Shown here: piece by piece, positions 8,800 to 18,486 of the stretch
Layout: each line of letters starts with the position of its first letter
Position numbering within the stretch: position 1 is the stretch's first letter
Source of the DNA: an uncultured Gammaproteobacteria bacterium
Lineage (GTDB): Bacteria > Pseudomonadota > Gammaproteobacteria > PS1 > Pseudothioglobaceae
Assembly: GCA_913020715.1 (NCBI GenBank)
Contig: CAJVZH010000002.1
Location: 1 to 64,000, forward strand
Reading direction: 5' to 3'
DNA length: 64,000 bases
Position numbers and translations under genes: made by a program
The notes under the pieces: model-generated
What the model saw: only the letters and a program-made list of their open reading frames with translations
What the model was told of the DNA's origin: nothing
Databases searched by the model: none

Positions 8800-9678
8800 A
8801 TGAGAAGCAAACTCCCGTCACTGAATGGCCTTAAGGTTTTTGAGGCGGTTGCACGACATTTAAGCTTTACCAGGGCTGCCGACGAGCTGCATGTCACTCA
8901 AGCTGCTGCCAGTCACCAAATACGAAAATTGGAGCTCCAAATTGGTGTGCAGTTGTTTATTCGACAGTCCAGAAAAATTCAATTGACGAATGAGGGGAAA
9001 AACTTATTGCCTGTGATGACAAAGTCACTGGACGCTATTGCAGATAGGTTGTTGCAAGTTAGTGCTGATGATGGTTTTGATATGTTGAAAGTAAAGCTAG
9101 CTCCGTCTATTTCTGCAAAGTGGCTCTCTCCACGTTTAAATAATTTCTGGCGCCATAATCCGGATATTAATTTAAGTCTGTTTCACTCAAACGACGAAGT
9201 CGATTTTGCCAGAGAAGAGATTGATGTTGCCATTACCTATGGCGATGGTAAGTGGCCCAACGTTGAGAGTTTCCACTTGCTATCACTCGATTTTTTCCCC
9301 GTATGTAGTCCAGCTTTGGTTGCTGGATTTGATCATGAATTGGGCGAGGCTGATCTTGCGCAGCTTTCCTTGCTTCATGACGCTAACTACCAATCATGGT
9401 CTTCCTGGGTAAGGAGTGCAAACTTTAGCAAGAGCGACCCCAATAGGGGCACCATTATCGATGATACGAATGTTTTAGTTCAGGCCGCCATCGACGGCCA
9501 AGGTGTGGCCATGGGCTCTTCGCTACTCGTAGGCGAGCACTTGCGTTCTGGTCGTCTGGTGCGCCTCTTTGATCATGTATTAAGGCCTGAGGAGGGGTAC
9601 TACGTCATCTGCCCCAAGACACATTTAGAACGTCAAAATGTACGGTTATTTAAGAACTGGCTGCTGTCTCAGATATAG
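8800..9678 (+). CDS. LysR-family regulator, GcvA-like
   Basis: 292 residues. The N-terminal winged helix-turn-helix runs over about residues 5-65 with LNGLKVFEAVARHLSFTRAA, TQAAASHQI and LFIRQSRK, which matches the GcvA subgroup more closely than CysB or BenM types. The C-terminal part is a two-lobed substrate-binding domain with IDVAITYGDG. GcvA proteins control glycine cleavage or related one-carbon genes, which fits the adjacent MttB/DMGDH operon read in the opposite direction. The 3' end overlaps the convergent Lrp gene by ten bases. The inducer is unknown; control of the neighbouring operon is inferred from the divergent arrangement. Confidence 0.85.
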   Translation: MRSKLPSLNGLKVFEAVARHLSFTRAADELHVTQAAASHQIRKLELQIGVQLFIRQSRKIQLTNEGKNLLPVMTKSLDAIADRLLQVSADDGFDMLKVKLAPSISAKWLSPRLNNFWRHNPDINLSLFHSNDEVDFAREEIDVAITYGDGKWPNVESFHLLSLDFFPVCSPALVAGFDHELGEADLAQLSLLHDANYQSWSSWVRSANFSKSDPNRGTIIDDTNVLVQAAIDGQGVAMGSSLLVGEHLRSGRLVRLFDHVLRPEEGYYVICPKTHLERQNVRLFKNWLLSQI

Positions 9679-10118
9679 CTTTTAACTTCTTCCATCACGA
9701 CAAAGGTTGAACTGTTTTGCACGTGAGGCAAGGCGGATATCTTCTCGCCCAGTACTTTTCGATAGCTCTCCATATTATTGGTTCTGACCTTAAGTAAGTA
9801 ATCAAAGTGTGAGGCTATTAAATGGCATTGTACAACTTCAGGTATTTCTTTGATGGCGGCATTAAAGGCGTTTAATGCTTGTGTTTTGGTGTCGTCCATT
9901 TTAATTTGCACAAAGGCAATGTGGTTGTCCTCAACCAATTCGTGATTGATCACCGCTCGATAGCCGCGAATGTAGCCTTTGGTTTCCAATTTTTTAACGC
10001 GATTTAAACAAGGGGTTTTTGACAAGCCAATCTGATCCGACAATTCTGTGATTGTCATTCTGCCATCGGCCTGCAACAGTTTTAAAATCTTGCGATCGTA
10101 ATTATCTAACATGGGCAT
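9669..10118 (-). CDS. Lrp/AsnC-family regulator, probable putA activator
   Basis: 149 residues, the normal Lrp/AsnC size. Residues 1-60 form the helix-turn-helix domain (LDNYDRKILKLLQADGR, LSDQIGLSKTPCLNRVKKLE), followed by the RAM effector domain with GYRAVIN and HLIASHFDYLLKVR. It is divergent from putA across a 148-bp AT-rich gap containing a perfect dyad. PutA here lacks the DNA-binding domain that lets enterobacterial PutA repress itself, and in many Proteobacteria such PutA proteins are controlled by an adjacent Lrp-type PutR/BkdR relative. Proline or leucine as effector is inference. Confidence 0.87.
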   Translation of the reverse strand: MPMLDNYDRKILKLLQADGRMTITELSDQIGLSKTPCLNRVKKLETKGYIRGYRAVINHELVEDNHIAFVQIKMDDTKTQALNAFNAAIKEIPEVVQCHLIASHFDYLLKVRTNNMESYRKVLGEKISALPHVQNSSTFVVMEEVKSYI

Positions 10119-10141
10119 ATTTCCTAATAACGAAACTAATT

Positions 10142-10166
10142 TAGATAAATAAATTATATTTATCTA
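10142..10166. promoter_or_regulatory. Perfect 10-bp inverted repeat, candidate Lrp-type operator before putA
   Basis: TAGATAAATA at 10142-10151 is the exact reverse complement of TATTTATCTA at 10157-10166, with a five-base centre. It lies 24 bases upstream of the Lrp-family start and 100 bases upstream of putA, where an autoregulatory and activating site is expected. Lrp proteins prefer AT-rich dyads of this size. AT-rich sequence makes chance dyads commoner, so binding is unproven. Confidence 0.5.
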
Positions 10167-10266
10167 TAGATTAGACACTAATGACTGTATTTATATAAAT
10201 TCATAGTAATTATGACTATTTTATATAATTTATAATAACTAGACTGCATTTATTTGGAATAAAAAA

Positions 10267-13200
10267 ATGTTTAAAGAGACATTGCCCATCGACTACACAG
10301 TCTTGAGAAAAGAAATTAGGGCTGCTAGAGTAATGCCAGAAGGCCAGGCAATGACACAATTGCAGGTGCTCGAATGCACCGATAATGACCAGCGAGAGCG
10401 GTTTAAAAGTGTTACCACAAGCTTTATAAAGGAATTGAGAGCAGATAATAAGCCCGATTTATTGTCGCTGTTTATCTCAGAGTACAGTATCAGCAGCGAG
10501 GAGGGTCTTTCACTGATGACTCTGGTTGAGGCATTTTTGCGTGTGCCCGATAATAAAACCCGAGACAAGTTGTTTTCTGACAAGATCTCTAATAAACCCT
10601 GGTCCAAACATTTGGGCGGAAAAAAATCTTCGATGGTCAATATGGCGACAATCGCACTGAGTGTGGCGGATATGATGATTAGTCACGGTTATAGCTCCTC
10701 GATTAAAAATCGCATCAAGCACGCACTTGATATTCTTGCAAAGCCTGGCATTCGCTTCAGTGCTTACAATGTCATGCGTTTCTTTGGTTCGCAGTTTGTT
10801 TTTTCGGAAGATATTGATAGTGCACTTAAAGCCAACCAAAGCAAGGCTGCAGTTCATTCTTTTGACATGCTCGGCGAGGCTGCCTGGACCATGAAAGATG
10901 CCGATCGGTATTTTTTGTCTTACAAGAAAGCGTTAATTGCCATTGGCAAAAGTAGCGATGGAGACGATATTATTGCTGCGAACGGTATTTCGGTAAAGTT
11001 GTCTGCCCTGCATCCGAAGTATGATTTTATGCATAGAGGGCGCGTACTTAATGAACTAGTGCCGAGAGTGTTGGCGCTGGTCAATATTGCGGAACAGTAC
11101 AATATTGCCATCAATATTGATGCGGAGGAGGCTGAGCGCTTGGATTTATCCCTGGATGTGATCGAGGCTATTGCTCAAAGCAAGGCTGGCATTAATTGGC
11201 AAGGGTTTGGTGTGGTTGTGCAAGCCTACCAAAAGCGCGCACCGTTGGTGATTGACTGGCTTTATGAGTTGAGTAAAAAGCACGACTTGAAAATTATGTT
11301 GCGATTGGTGAAGGGCGCTTATTGGGACAGTGAGATCAAAAATGCCCAAGTGCTGGGCGATGTTGACTATCCGGTATTTAGCAAAAAAACGAATACCGAT
11401 TATTGTTATTTGGTCTGTGCGCAAAAGCTTCTGAAGATGCGAGATAGAATTTATCCACAATTTGCCAGTCACAACGCGCATACGTTAATCAGTATTTGTG
11501 AAATTGCAGGCAATAAAAAAGGTTTTGAGGTGCAGCGTTTGCACGGTATGGGGGAATCGTTGCACAACCAGTTGGCAAGCCAATATGGCGTGATATCCAG
11601 AATATATGCACCCATTGGCAGTCACAAAGATTTGTTGGCTTATTTAATGAGGCGCTTATTGGAAAATGGCGCAAACAGTTCGTTCATCAATCATCTATTT
11701 GATGAGAATATCAAACCAAGTGAATTGGCTTCTGATATTTTGAGTGAAGTAGAGAGTGATTCTCAGGCGAGGCATTCAAAGATTCCACTACCGAGGGATA
11801 TTTATCAGCCCGCTCGTGACAACTCCAAATCAATTGTGCTGTCTGAGCAAGACGAAGTGGATGTTTTAAGACGCGCGCAACAATCTTGGATTGATCATGA
11901 GTGGCGCGCCGCTTCTATTGTGGCAACTTCAGTTGATGGTGGCGACGACTCTCAGCATAAAGTGGTAAATCCAGCGGATTTGTCAGACGACTTGGGTTGT
12001 GCGACCTTTGCACATGAAGCGCAAATTAAGCAATGTGTATTGAATGCGAAAGCGTCCTTTGCTAGTAACAGCTATTCTACAGAGTCAATTCTGGCTAGTT
12101 TGGAGCGAGCCGCGGATTTATTCGAGACCAATCAAGCAGAGCTGATGGTATTGGCCATGCGCGAAGCGGGGAAAACCTTTCAAGATGCCATTGACGAAGT
12201 GCGCGAAGCAGTTGACTTTCTTCGATATTACGCCAATCTGGGCAGAGTTGTTATGCCAAAACAGCGCGAAGCACTTGGTGTGTTTGTATGCATAAGCCCC
12301 TGGAATTTTCCTTTGGCTATTTTCACAGGCCAAGTGGCCGCCGCCCTTGCGGCGGGCAATGCTGTAATTGCCAAGCCAGCAGAAAGTACCTCGCTCATTG
12401 GTTATCGAGCCACGCAGTTACTGCATGAAGCCGGCATACCTCTTGGCTTGCTACAACTTGTCTTGGGTAGGGGGGGTGATGTGGGTGAAGTGCTAACGAG
12501 TGATGCCAATATTGCTGGTGTTGCATTTACTGGCTCGACACAAGTGGCTAAACGCATTAAACGCAACTTACTAAAAAACAACAGCGCTCGATTGATTGCT
12601 GAAACTGGCGGTCTTAATGCGATGGTGGTGGATTCTACTGCGCTTAGTGAGCAGGTAACACGTGATGTGATTGACAGTGCTTTTAAGAGTGCTGGGCAGC
12701 GTTGTTCGGCGCTCAGAATATTATTCATTCAGGAGGATTGTTTTGATGGCATTAGCGCCATGATTAAAGGTGCAATGGCAGAGCTTAGTCTCGGCAATCC
12801 CAAGTACTTAAGTACAGATTGTGGACCAGTTATCAATATCGATGCGAAAGACAAATTGCAAGCACATATTGATAATGCCGGTGCTCATGCTAAAGTTATT
12901 GCAAAAGTGCAGCATGGGAATGTGAATGGTTATTATGTTGCGCCAACAATGATCGAGCTCGATAGTTTGGATGGTGTTAACGAGGAGTTTTTCGGCCCGA
13001 TTCTGCATGTAATTCGTTATAAATCCGAGCACTTGGAATACATGATTGATCAATTGAATGCCAAGGGTTTTGGCCTGACATTTGGCATTCACTCGCGGAT
13101 AAAAACGCAAGTGGACTTGGTTAGTAAGAGAATTAATGCAGGCAATATTTATATTAATCGCAATCAAGTGGGCGCCATTGTTGGCTCGCAGCCATTTGGC

Positions 13201-13857
13201 GGAGAGGGACTATCTGGAACAGGCCCTAAAGCTGGCGGCCCAAGTGCACTTAATGGTTACAGCAGAAAACTCGATACAGCGGCTATCAGAAAAGATGTTG
13301 GGGGGCTGTCAAATAACCCGGCATTTTTTGATCAAGCGACGTTGGCTAAGGTAGCAGGCGCATTTCCAAAGCTTAAACAAACTTTTATCGATAATCTGCA
13401 AAGAGCAGTCAATCAATATGGCCAGAGCGTTGAACTGCCTGGCCCAACCGGGGAAAGTAATACACTGAGCTATCATCCGAAAGGCTGCATTCTTTGTCTT
13501 GGACTTAGTGATAAGGATGCTCTACAGCAATGCTTAATGGCAATGGCGCTCGGAAACACTGTAATGACAATCTTGAGTCAAGAGTACATTGATCAGTTGA
13601 TTAGATTGGGTGTCGATGCAAGTAAGCTCTTCAAGATGGGGGTGGAGCCCACTGCCAAGCTGCTTAAAAGCGATTGCTATGATGCCATTATCTATAGTGG
13701 CGACGCCACAGAGATCGAGATCTCAGTAATTGATCGAAACGCTGGCATCACTCCCGTGATTGATTCTATCAATGAGCCATGGCAGCTACTAAATGAACGC
13801 GTGGTAACCGTAGATACCACGGCATCTGGTGGTAATGCGAATTTGCTTGCATTGTAG
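10267..13857 (+). CDS. putA: Bifunctional proline dehydrogenase / P5C dehydrogenase
   Basis: 1196 residues. The N-terminal half is the FAD-dependent proline dehydrogenase barrel ([10 protein letters not shown] near 247, [12 protein letters not shown] near 345, FASHNAHT). The middle is the NAD-dependent glutamate-semialdehyde dehydrogenase with [13 protein letters not shown] near 678, AFTGST, and the catalytic cysteine in GQRCSALR near 813. A further 180 residues form a C-terminal domain as in long PutA proteins. It lacks the ribbon-helix-helix DNA-binding domain, so it is bifunctional, not trifunctional. It converts proline to glutamate at the membrane face, feeding electrons to quinone. The divergent Lrp regulator is the likely controller, and the two following oxidoreductase genes may be co-expressed. 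Confidence 0.95.
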   Translation: MFKETLPIDYTVLRKEIRAARVMPEGQAMTQLQVLECTDNDQRERFKSVTTSFIKELRADNKPDLLSLFISEYSISSEEGLSLMTLVEAFLRVPDNKTRDKLFSDKISNKPWSKHLGGKKSSMVNMATIALSVADMMISHGYSSSIKNRIKHALDILAKPGIRFSAYNVMRFFGSQFVFSEDIDSALKANQSKAAVHSFDMLGEAAWTMKDADRYFLSYKKALIAIGKSSDGDDIIAANGISVKLSALHPKYDFMHRGRVLNELVPRVLALVNIAEQYNIAINIDAEEAERLDLSLDVIEAIAQSKAGINWQGFGVVVQAYQKRAPLVIDWLYELSKKHDLKIMLRLVKGAYWDSEIKNAQVLGDVDYPVFSKKTNTDYCYLVCAQKLLKMRDRIYPQFASHNAHTLISICEIAGNKKGFEVQRLHGMGESLHNQLASQYGVISRIYAPIGSHKDLLAYLMRRLLENGANSSFINHLFDENIKPSELASDILSEVESDSQARHSKIPLPRDIYQPARDNSKSIVLSEQDEVDVLRRAQQSWIDHEWRAASIVATSVDGGDDSQHKVVNPADLSDDLGCATFAHEAQIKQCVLNAKASFASNSYSTESILASLERAADLFETNQAELMVLAMREAGKTFQDAIDEVREAVDFLRYYANLGRVVMPKQREALGVFVCISPWNFPLAIFTGQVAAALAAGNAVIAKPAESTSLIGYRATQLLHEAGIPLGLLQLVLGRGGDVGEVLTSDANIAGVAFTGSTQVAKRIKRNLLKNNSARLIAETGGLNAMVVDSTALSEQVTRDVIDSAFKSAGQRCSALRILFIQEDCFDGISAMIKGAMAELSLGNPKYLSTDCGPVINIDAKDKLQAHIDNAGAHAKVIAKVQHGNVNGYYVAPTMIELDSLDGVNEEFFGPILHVIRYKSEHLEYMIDQLNAKGFGLTFGIHSRIKTQVDLVSKRINAGNIYINRNQVGAIVGSQPFGGEGLSGTGPKAGGPSALNGYSRKLDTAAIRKDVGGLSNNPAFFDQATLAKVAGAFPKLKQTFIDNLQRAVNQYGQSVELPGPTGESNTLSYHPKGCILCLGLSDKDALQQCLMAMALGNTVMTILSQEYIDQLIRLGVDASKLFKMGVEPTAKLLKSDCYDAIIYSGDATEIEISVIDRNAGITPVIDSINEPWQLLNERVVTVDTTASGGNANLLAL

Positions 13858-13893
13858 TGTTTTGAGTTACAATAACAAAGAATAGATAGAGGC

Positions 13894-14853
13894 ATGACAA
13901 TGATCTTAGACCAACAAAAAACCGCAGAAGCTCTGCCGTGGAAAGAATTGATAGATTGTTTGGATAAAATTTTTACTCAGACAGTAAACTCGCCCGTTCG
14001 ACATCACCACAACATGAAAGTTCCAGGCGATCCGGATGCTACTTTGTTGTTGATGCCGGCGTGGATTGAAGGTGAATATTCTGGCGTAAAAATTGTTAAT
14101 GTTTTTCCGGGCAATAATAAACGCGGCTTGGCTGGTTTGACGGGGCACTACCTATTGAGTTGTGGCAAAACAGGGCGCTTATTCTTGCAACTTGATGGTA
14201 ATGAGCTGACTTCTAGGCGAACAGCTGCAGTCTCTGCATTGGCTTCGCGTTATCTCTCTCGAGAAGATACTAACTCAATGTTAATGGTTGGTACTGGGCG
14301 CATGGCGCGATATCTAATACCAGCTCATATGAGCGTTCGACCAATTGAGGTCGTGCATGTGTGGGGGCGCAACCCAGATTCTGCACAGCGTCTGGTAGAA
14401 GAACTTAGGGTTGACGGTATTAATGCCCATATATGTCTACCGGAAAATTTACAAGAAGTAGCCCAACAAGTGGATTTAATCAGTTGCGCAACAATGGCAA
14501 CAGAACCACTGATTATGGGGGAGTGGTTGTCAGCAGGAGCTCACTTAGATTTGGTGGGCAGTTTTACCCCTAAGATGCGCGAAACGAACAACGCAGCCAT
14601 GCAGATTGGTGATGTATTTGTTGATACACGTGCTGGCGCGTTCAGCGAAACTGGTGACATCCTTATTCCAATCAGTGAGGGTGCGATTACGGAAGAGAGC
14701 ATAGTTGCTGAATTTTTCGATCTCTGTTCTGGTCAACATCGCGGGCGAGCTGATCTTGTGAATAGTGACAAAGCAATTACCGTATTCAAATCAGTAGGCG
14801 CGGCTATTGAAGATTTGGCCGCAGCTATTCTGGCAAAAAGTAGTATTAACTAA
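13894..14853 (+). CDS. Ornithine cyclodeaminase / mu-crystallin family protein
   Basis: 319 residues with the family N-terminus (RHHHNMKVPG followed by LLLMPAW), a Rossmann domain with MVGTGRMARY near 135, and the C-terminal FKSVGAAIEDLAA. Members either turn ornithine into proline with NH3 release or reduce cyclic imines such as pyrroline-2-carboxylate (LhpI/Lhp-type). It sits 36 bases after putA and 8 bases before a DadA-like flavoprotein. With PutA, an ornithine-to-proline-to-glutamate route is possible, but a cyclic imine reductase working with the D-amino-acid oxidase-like neighbour fits equally well. The family is certain; the reaction is undecided. Confidence 0.8.
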   Translation: MTMILDQQKTAEALPWKELIDCLDKIFTQTVNSPVRHHHNMKVPGDPDATLLLMPAWIEGEYSGVKIVNVFPGNNKRGLAGLTGHYLLSCGKTGRLFLQLDGNELTSRRTAAVSALASRYLSREDTNSMLMVGTGRMARYLIPAHMSVRPIEVVHVWGRNPDSAQRLVEELRVDGINAHICLPENLQEVAQQVDLISCATMATEPLIMGEWLSAGAHLDLVGSFTPKMRETNNAAMQIGDVFVDTRAGAFSETGDILIPISEGAITEESIVAEFFDLCSGQHRGRADLVNSDKAITVFKSVGAAIEDLAAAILAKSSIN

Positions 14854-14861
14854 TATTCCTC

Positions 14862-16109
14862 ATGTCAAGTCTTAACAAGCAAACAGTAGCAGTGGTTGGT
14901 GCTGGTGTTGTTGGAATTTGCAGTGCTTTAGAGTTGCAACGTGCAGGCTATCAAGTGACACTCTTTGACAAAACACCACCTGGTGAAAGAGCGTCTTACG
15001 GTAACGCAGGCTTTTTAGCTAGGCAATTAATCAGTCCTCTTGCTGAGAATATGAGTGTTTTTTCTGCGATCAAAATGTGGATTAGCCCCAACTCACCACT
15101 TTCTTTGCCCCCATCACAACTTATTAATCTAGCTACTTGGTTGGTGCGTTTTATGCGTCAAACGTCTAAGAAAAATATTGAAGTATCGAGAGGTGCTATT
15201 AATTCACTTAACGAGTTGTCTGTTGGGGCTTGGGAGCGGCTATTGAACGATATTGATGGTTTGCATTTCTTGCGTAAGCCCGGTTTTTTATTGTTGTGGA
15301 AGTCAAAAAATACAATAGAAGATGTCATAAGCCAGCGAGACATGATGCAACGGTATGGGATTAAGTGTGAGCTTATAAATAGTGCGAAAATTAGAGAGTT
15401 GGAGCCCGAACTTGACCAGCAGTTATCACACGCATTATATTTTGAAGACGCATACCAAGTGAGCGATCCATACAAGCTGTGTCAGGCATTATTTTCCAAA
15501 TTTATTGAGCGTGGCGGTGTGTTTGCTCAACAAGAGGTGGCTTCAATTAAACAACAGGGTGAAGTGATTTTCTTGACAGCGTTGAAAGAGACTATTTTTG
15601 ATAAGGCGATTATTTGTGTTGGCGCATGGAGTAAAAAGCTTGTGAGCGGTCTTGGGTTGAGCGTCCCTCTAGTTGCAGAGCGCGGTTACCATGTGGATTT
15701 TGAGAAAAATGGCTTAAATATAAAACACCTTATTGCTTCAGCTGAGAATCGATTTTTTGTCAGCCCGCTTGAATCGGCTATAAGAGTTGTCGGCATAAGT
15801 GAGTTGGGTGGTTTAAAACTCAGGGCAATCAAAAGTCGCTTTACCTTGTTAAAAAATCAAAGTGCCGGCATTATTCCAAAACTACGGTCTAGCGCGCATA
15901 AAAGCTTATGGATGGGGCATCGTTCAACCTTGCCAGATTCGTTACCGGTTATTGACCGTCATCCAGTTCACCCAAATATTATGCTTGCCTTTGGCCATCA
16001 GCATTTAGGCTTAACTCAAGCCGCAATCACTGCGGAAATACTGGTTAATATGATGCAAAACGAAAAAACACCTATAGATACCAAGCCTTATTCTGCCACA
16101 CGGTTTTAA
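14862..16109 (+). CDS. DadA-like FAD-dependent amino-acid dehydrogenase
   Basis: 415 residues, close to the 415-435 of D-amino-acid dehydrogenase DadA. The dinucleotide-binding motif VVGAGVVGICSALEL is at 10-24, followed by FDKTPPGERASYGNAG, as in DadA proteins, and the C-terminus has GHQHLGLTQA for the FAD-contacting end. It probably strips electrons from a D-amino or imino acid (D-proline, cis-hydroxyproline or D-alanine) and passes them to the respiratory chain at the inner membrane. It follows the ornithine-cyclodeaminase-family gene by eight bases. The substrate is inferred from neighbours only. Confidence 0.8.
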   Translation: MSSLNKQTVAVVGAGVVGICSALELQRAGYQVTLFDKTPPGERASYGNAGFLARQLISPLAENMSVFSAIKMWISPNSPLSLPPSQLINLATWLVRFMRQTSKKNIEVSRGAINSLNELSVGAWERLLNDIDGLHFLRKPGFLLLWKSKNTIEDVISQRDMMQRYGIKCELINSAKIRELEPELDQQLSHALYFEDAYQVSDPYKLCQALFSKFIERGGVFAQQEVASIKQQGEVIFLTALKETIFDKAIICVGAWSKKLVSGLGLSVPLVAERGYHVDFEKNGLNIKHLIASAENRFFVSPLESAIRVVGISELGGLKLRAIKSRFTLLKNQSAGIIPKLRSSAHKSLWMGHRSTLPDSLPVIDRHPVHPNIMLAFGHQHLGLTQAAITAEILVNMMQNEKTPIDTKPYSATRF

Positions 16110-16167
16110 GTAATATTTTTTCTAATTCATAGGTAGAATTGAGATTAAATAGAATAAGGAAAGGGCC

Positions 16168-16848
16168 ATGAAATTATTTTTTATGATTGTAGCATGGATT
16201 ATTGCCATTTTATTAATATGGTTTGGAGTTGTGTTGGCGCTTTTTGTAAAAGCTCCTTTTTTATTGATGCCTTTGGCGGCGATTGCCATCATAATTAGCA
16301 TACAAAAAGCTTACAATCGTTCAGAAAAAAATAGACGCAGCCGAGAAGATGAGAATCAGCAAACAAGCATCAATGACGAAGTAAGCGGCAAAAGTGTGTT
16401 GCTGTTTATTTCTTGGGTGATTGTCCTTTGTGTCGTTGGCGCCTTGCTTCTGGCTGTGATTAACGATGCCTATCCAGAAATCACCTTCGAGCTTACGGCT
16501 ACAATTATTATTGTGCTAACTGGCATGATAGGCTTGCAAAAAAATTACAACAAGTCAAAGAAGAGTGACTTGGTTTCCGCAGAGGATGGGACATTAGAAG
16601 AAGACATTTATGAAAACAATGCCCAAGAGCCAATCCAGCCTGCTATCGTCGAAACCCATCAAGAGCCGCAAGTGGAGGGGTCGGCATTAGACCTAAAGAA
16701 ACGCAAACAAGAGCAATTACAAAAATTAATCTCCATGATCAAAATCATGGGAAAGAAAGGCCAAACAAGAGATCAAATACGCAACAACCTCAGGCAAATG
16801 GGCTGGCCAGAGGAGGCGCTAAATCAAGCTTTTGCCGCTCTTGTTTAA
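16168..16848 (+). CDS. Unrecognised membrane protein with internal duplication
   Basis: 226 residues, no family recognised. Two similar units follow each other: residues about 1-55 and 74-132 each hold two hydrophobic segments and end in a matching signature (IQKAYNRSEK and LQKNYNKSKK), so the gene probably arose by duplication. A charged linker follows, then a C-terminal helical module of about 45 residues (KKGQTRDQIRNNLRQMGW then PEEALNQAF) that resembles a small helix-bundle or UBA-like fold. A GGAAAG-like ribosome site precedes the ATG. It ends nine bases before the convergent mmsA. No function can be assigned. Confidence 0.65.
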   Translation: MKLFFMIVAWIIAILLIWFGVVLALFVKAPFLLMPLAAIAIIISIQKAYNRSEKNRRSREDENQQTSINDEVSGKSVLLFISWVIVLCVVGALLLAVINDAYPEITFELTATIIIVLTGMIGLQKNYNKSKKSDLVSAEDGTLEEDIYENNAQEPIQPAIVETHQEPQVEGSALDLKKRKQEQLQKLISMIKIMGKKGQTRDQIRNNLRQMGWPEEALNQAFAALV

Positions 16849-16857
16849 GGGTTAGGG

Positions 16858-18360
16858 TTAGACGTCTTTGCCACTGGAAAAGTGAAACTCAGCGCCTTTA
16901 CGAATCCCTGAAGGCCACCTTGAGGTGACGGTTTTGAGCTGCGTATAAAAACGCACACCTTCCATGCCGTGGATTGAAGAGCCGCCAAAAAGGGAACGCT
17001 TCCAGCCACCAAAGCTGTGCATGGCAACCGGTACAGGGATTGGTATATTGACACCAACCATGCCAACTTGGACGTGGCTAGTAAAGTGTCTGGCGGTGTC
17101 ACCGTCACGGGTAAAGATGGCTGTGCCATTACCGTATTCGTGATCGTTTACCAGTTTTAATGCCGCATCGTAAGTTGCAACGCGCACCACACAAAGTACT
17201 GGACCAAAAATCTCATCGGTATAAATTGACATATCGGCGGTAACGTTGTCAAACAAACAGCCGCCAACGAAAAAGCCGTCGTGCTCATTGCTAGCCACCC
17301 TACCATCAACTGCAAGCGTGGCGCCTTCGCTAACGCCAGCGTCGATGTATGACAGAATATTTTCCTGGCTTTGCTTGGAAATTACCGGCCCCATTTCAAC
17401 ATCGGGCTCATTGTATGCGCCAATCTTTAAGGATTTAACTTTTGGCGAAAGAGAGGCAATTAATTTGTCTGCCGTTTCATCGCCAACTGCCACCACGACT
17501 GAAATCGCCATACAACGCTCACCAGCAGAACCGTAGGCCGCACCTATGACAGCGTCAACGCTTAATTCTAGATCGGCATCCGGCATCACAATCATGTGGT
17601 TTTTCGCACCACAAAGCGCCTGCACACGTTTGTTGTGCTTAGAGCCCTCTTGATAAATATATTCACCAACTGGCGTTGAGCCAACAAAGCTGATTGCTTT
17701 TACGGCGTCGTTACTTAGAATCTCGTCTACCGCTTCTTTGTCACCAACAATGGTGTTGAGTACGCCAGCTGGCAAACCAGCCTCGTGCATTAATTCAGTG
17801 AGGCGCAAGCCACACGAAGGCACTTTTTCAGAGAGCTTGAGGATAAAAGTATTGCCACAAGAAATAGCAACGGGATACATCCACATTGGTACCATTGCGG
17901 GAAAGTTAAAAGGCACAATGCCTGCACAAACGCCAATTGGCTGACGAAGGTTGTGACTGTCAATGCCATTAGAAACGTCTGCGCTAAAATCGGATTTTAG
18001 GTGGTTATTGATAGCTGTGCAATATTCGACAATCTCCAAGCCCCTTCCTACTTCACCTTTGGCATCGGCTAATGTCTTGCCATGCTCTTGCGAAATCAAT
18101 TCTGCCAGTTCGTCGGTATGATCAATAATCAATTGACGATAAGCAAACATAATGTGCGCTCGCTTTGAGGGTGGCACTTTCGACCACTCAGCAAATTTGT
18201 CATTGGCAATAGCAATAGCTTGTGCAGTATCTGACGCACTTGCGCCCTCAATTTGCCTGCTTACTTGACCGGTGGCAGGGTTGTAGATATCAAACATACG
18301 GCCAGAGCCGCCCGAGGTTTGAGTACCGTTAATAATGTGTTGTAAGTGTTGAATAGACAT
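16858..18360 (-). CDS. mmsA: Methylmalonate-semialdehyde dehydrogenase (CoA-acylating)
   Basis: 500 residues from ATG 18360 (MSIQHLQHIINGTQ); the frame is open further upstream, but the extra 17 codons have no counterpart in the family, whose members are near 500 residues. Aldehyde dehydrogenase landmarks are present: GIVPFNFPAM near 147, FVGSTPVGEYIY, and the catalytic cysteine in GERCMAIS, the form characteristic of MmsA. It oxidises malonate- or methylmalonate-semialdehyde to acetyl- or propionyl-CoA in valine, beta-alanine or inositol breakdown. A class III aminotransferase of the type that makes such semialdehydes lies directly upstream on the same strand, so the two may be one pathway. 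Confidence 0.9.
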   Translation of the reverse strand: MSIQHLQHIINGTQTSGGSGRMFDIYNPATGQVSRQIEGASASDTAQAIAIANDKFAEWSKVPPSKRAHIMFAYRQLIIDHTDELAELISQEHGKTLADAKGEVGRGLEIVEYCTAINNHLKSDFSADVSNGIDSHNLRQPIGVCAGIVPFNFPAMVPMWMYPVAISCGNTFILKLSEKVPSCGLRLTELMHEAGLPAGVLNTIVGDKEAVDEILSNDAVKAISFVGSTPVGEYIYQEGSKHNKRVQALCGAKNHMIVMPDADLELSVDAVIGAAYGSAGERCMAISVVVAVGDETADKLIASLSPKVKSLKIGAYNEPDVEMGPVISKQSQENILSYIDAGVSEGATLAVDGRVASNEHDGFFVGGCLFDNVTADMSIYTDEIFGPVLCVVRVATYDAALKLVNDHEYGNGTAIFTRDGDTARHFTSHVQVGMVGVNIPIPVPVAMHSFGGWKRSLFGGSSIHGMEGVRFYTQLKTVTSRWPSGIRKGAEFHFSSGKDV

Positions 18361-18486
18361 AATGCCGCGCAAAAGTGGATAATGATTGACAATATACCCA
18401 ATTTTTAGCAATCAGTATGCAACAATTGGCGTCTTGGAATAGCAGACGGATTTTTTCTGGTGCTAGGTCTTACTTGGCGTTAGACC

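Noticed and set aside
18361-18411. Longer mmsA start
   Set aside because: The 17 extra residues have no counterpart in the family; MSIQHLQ gives the standard length of 500.
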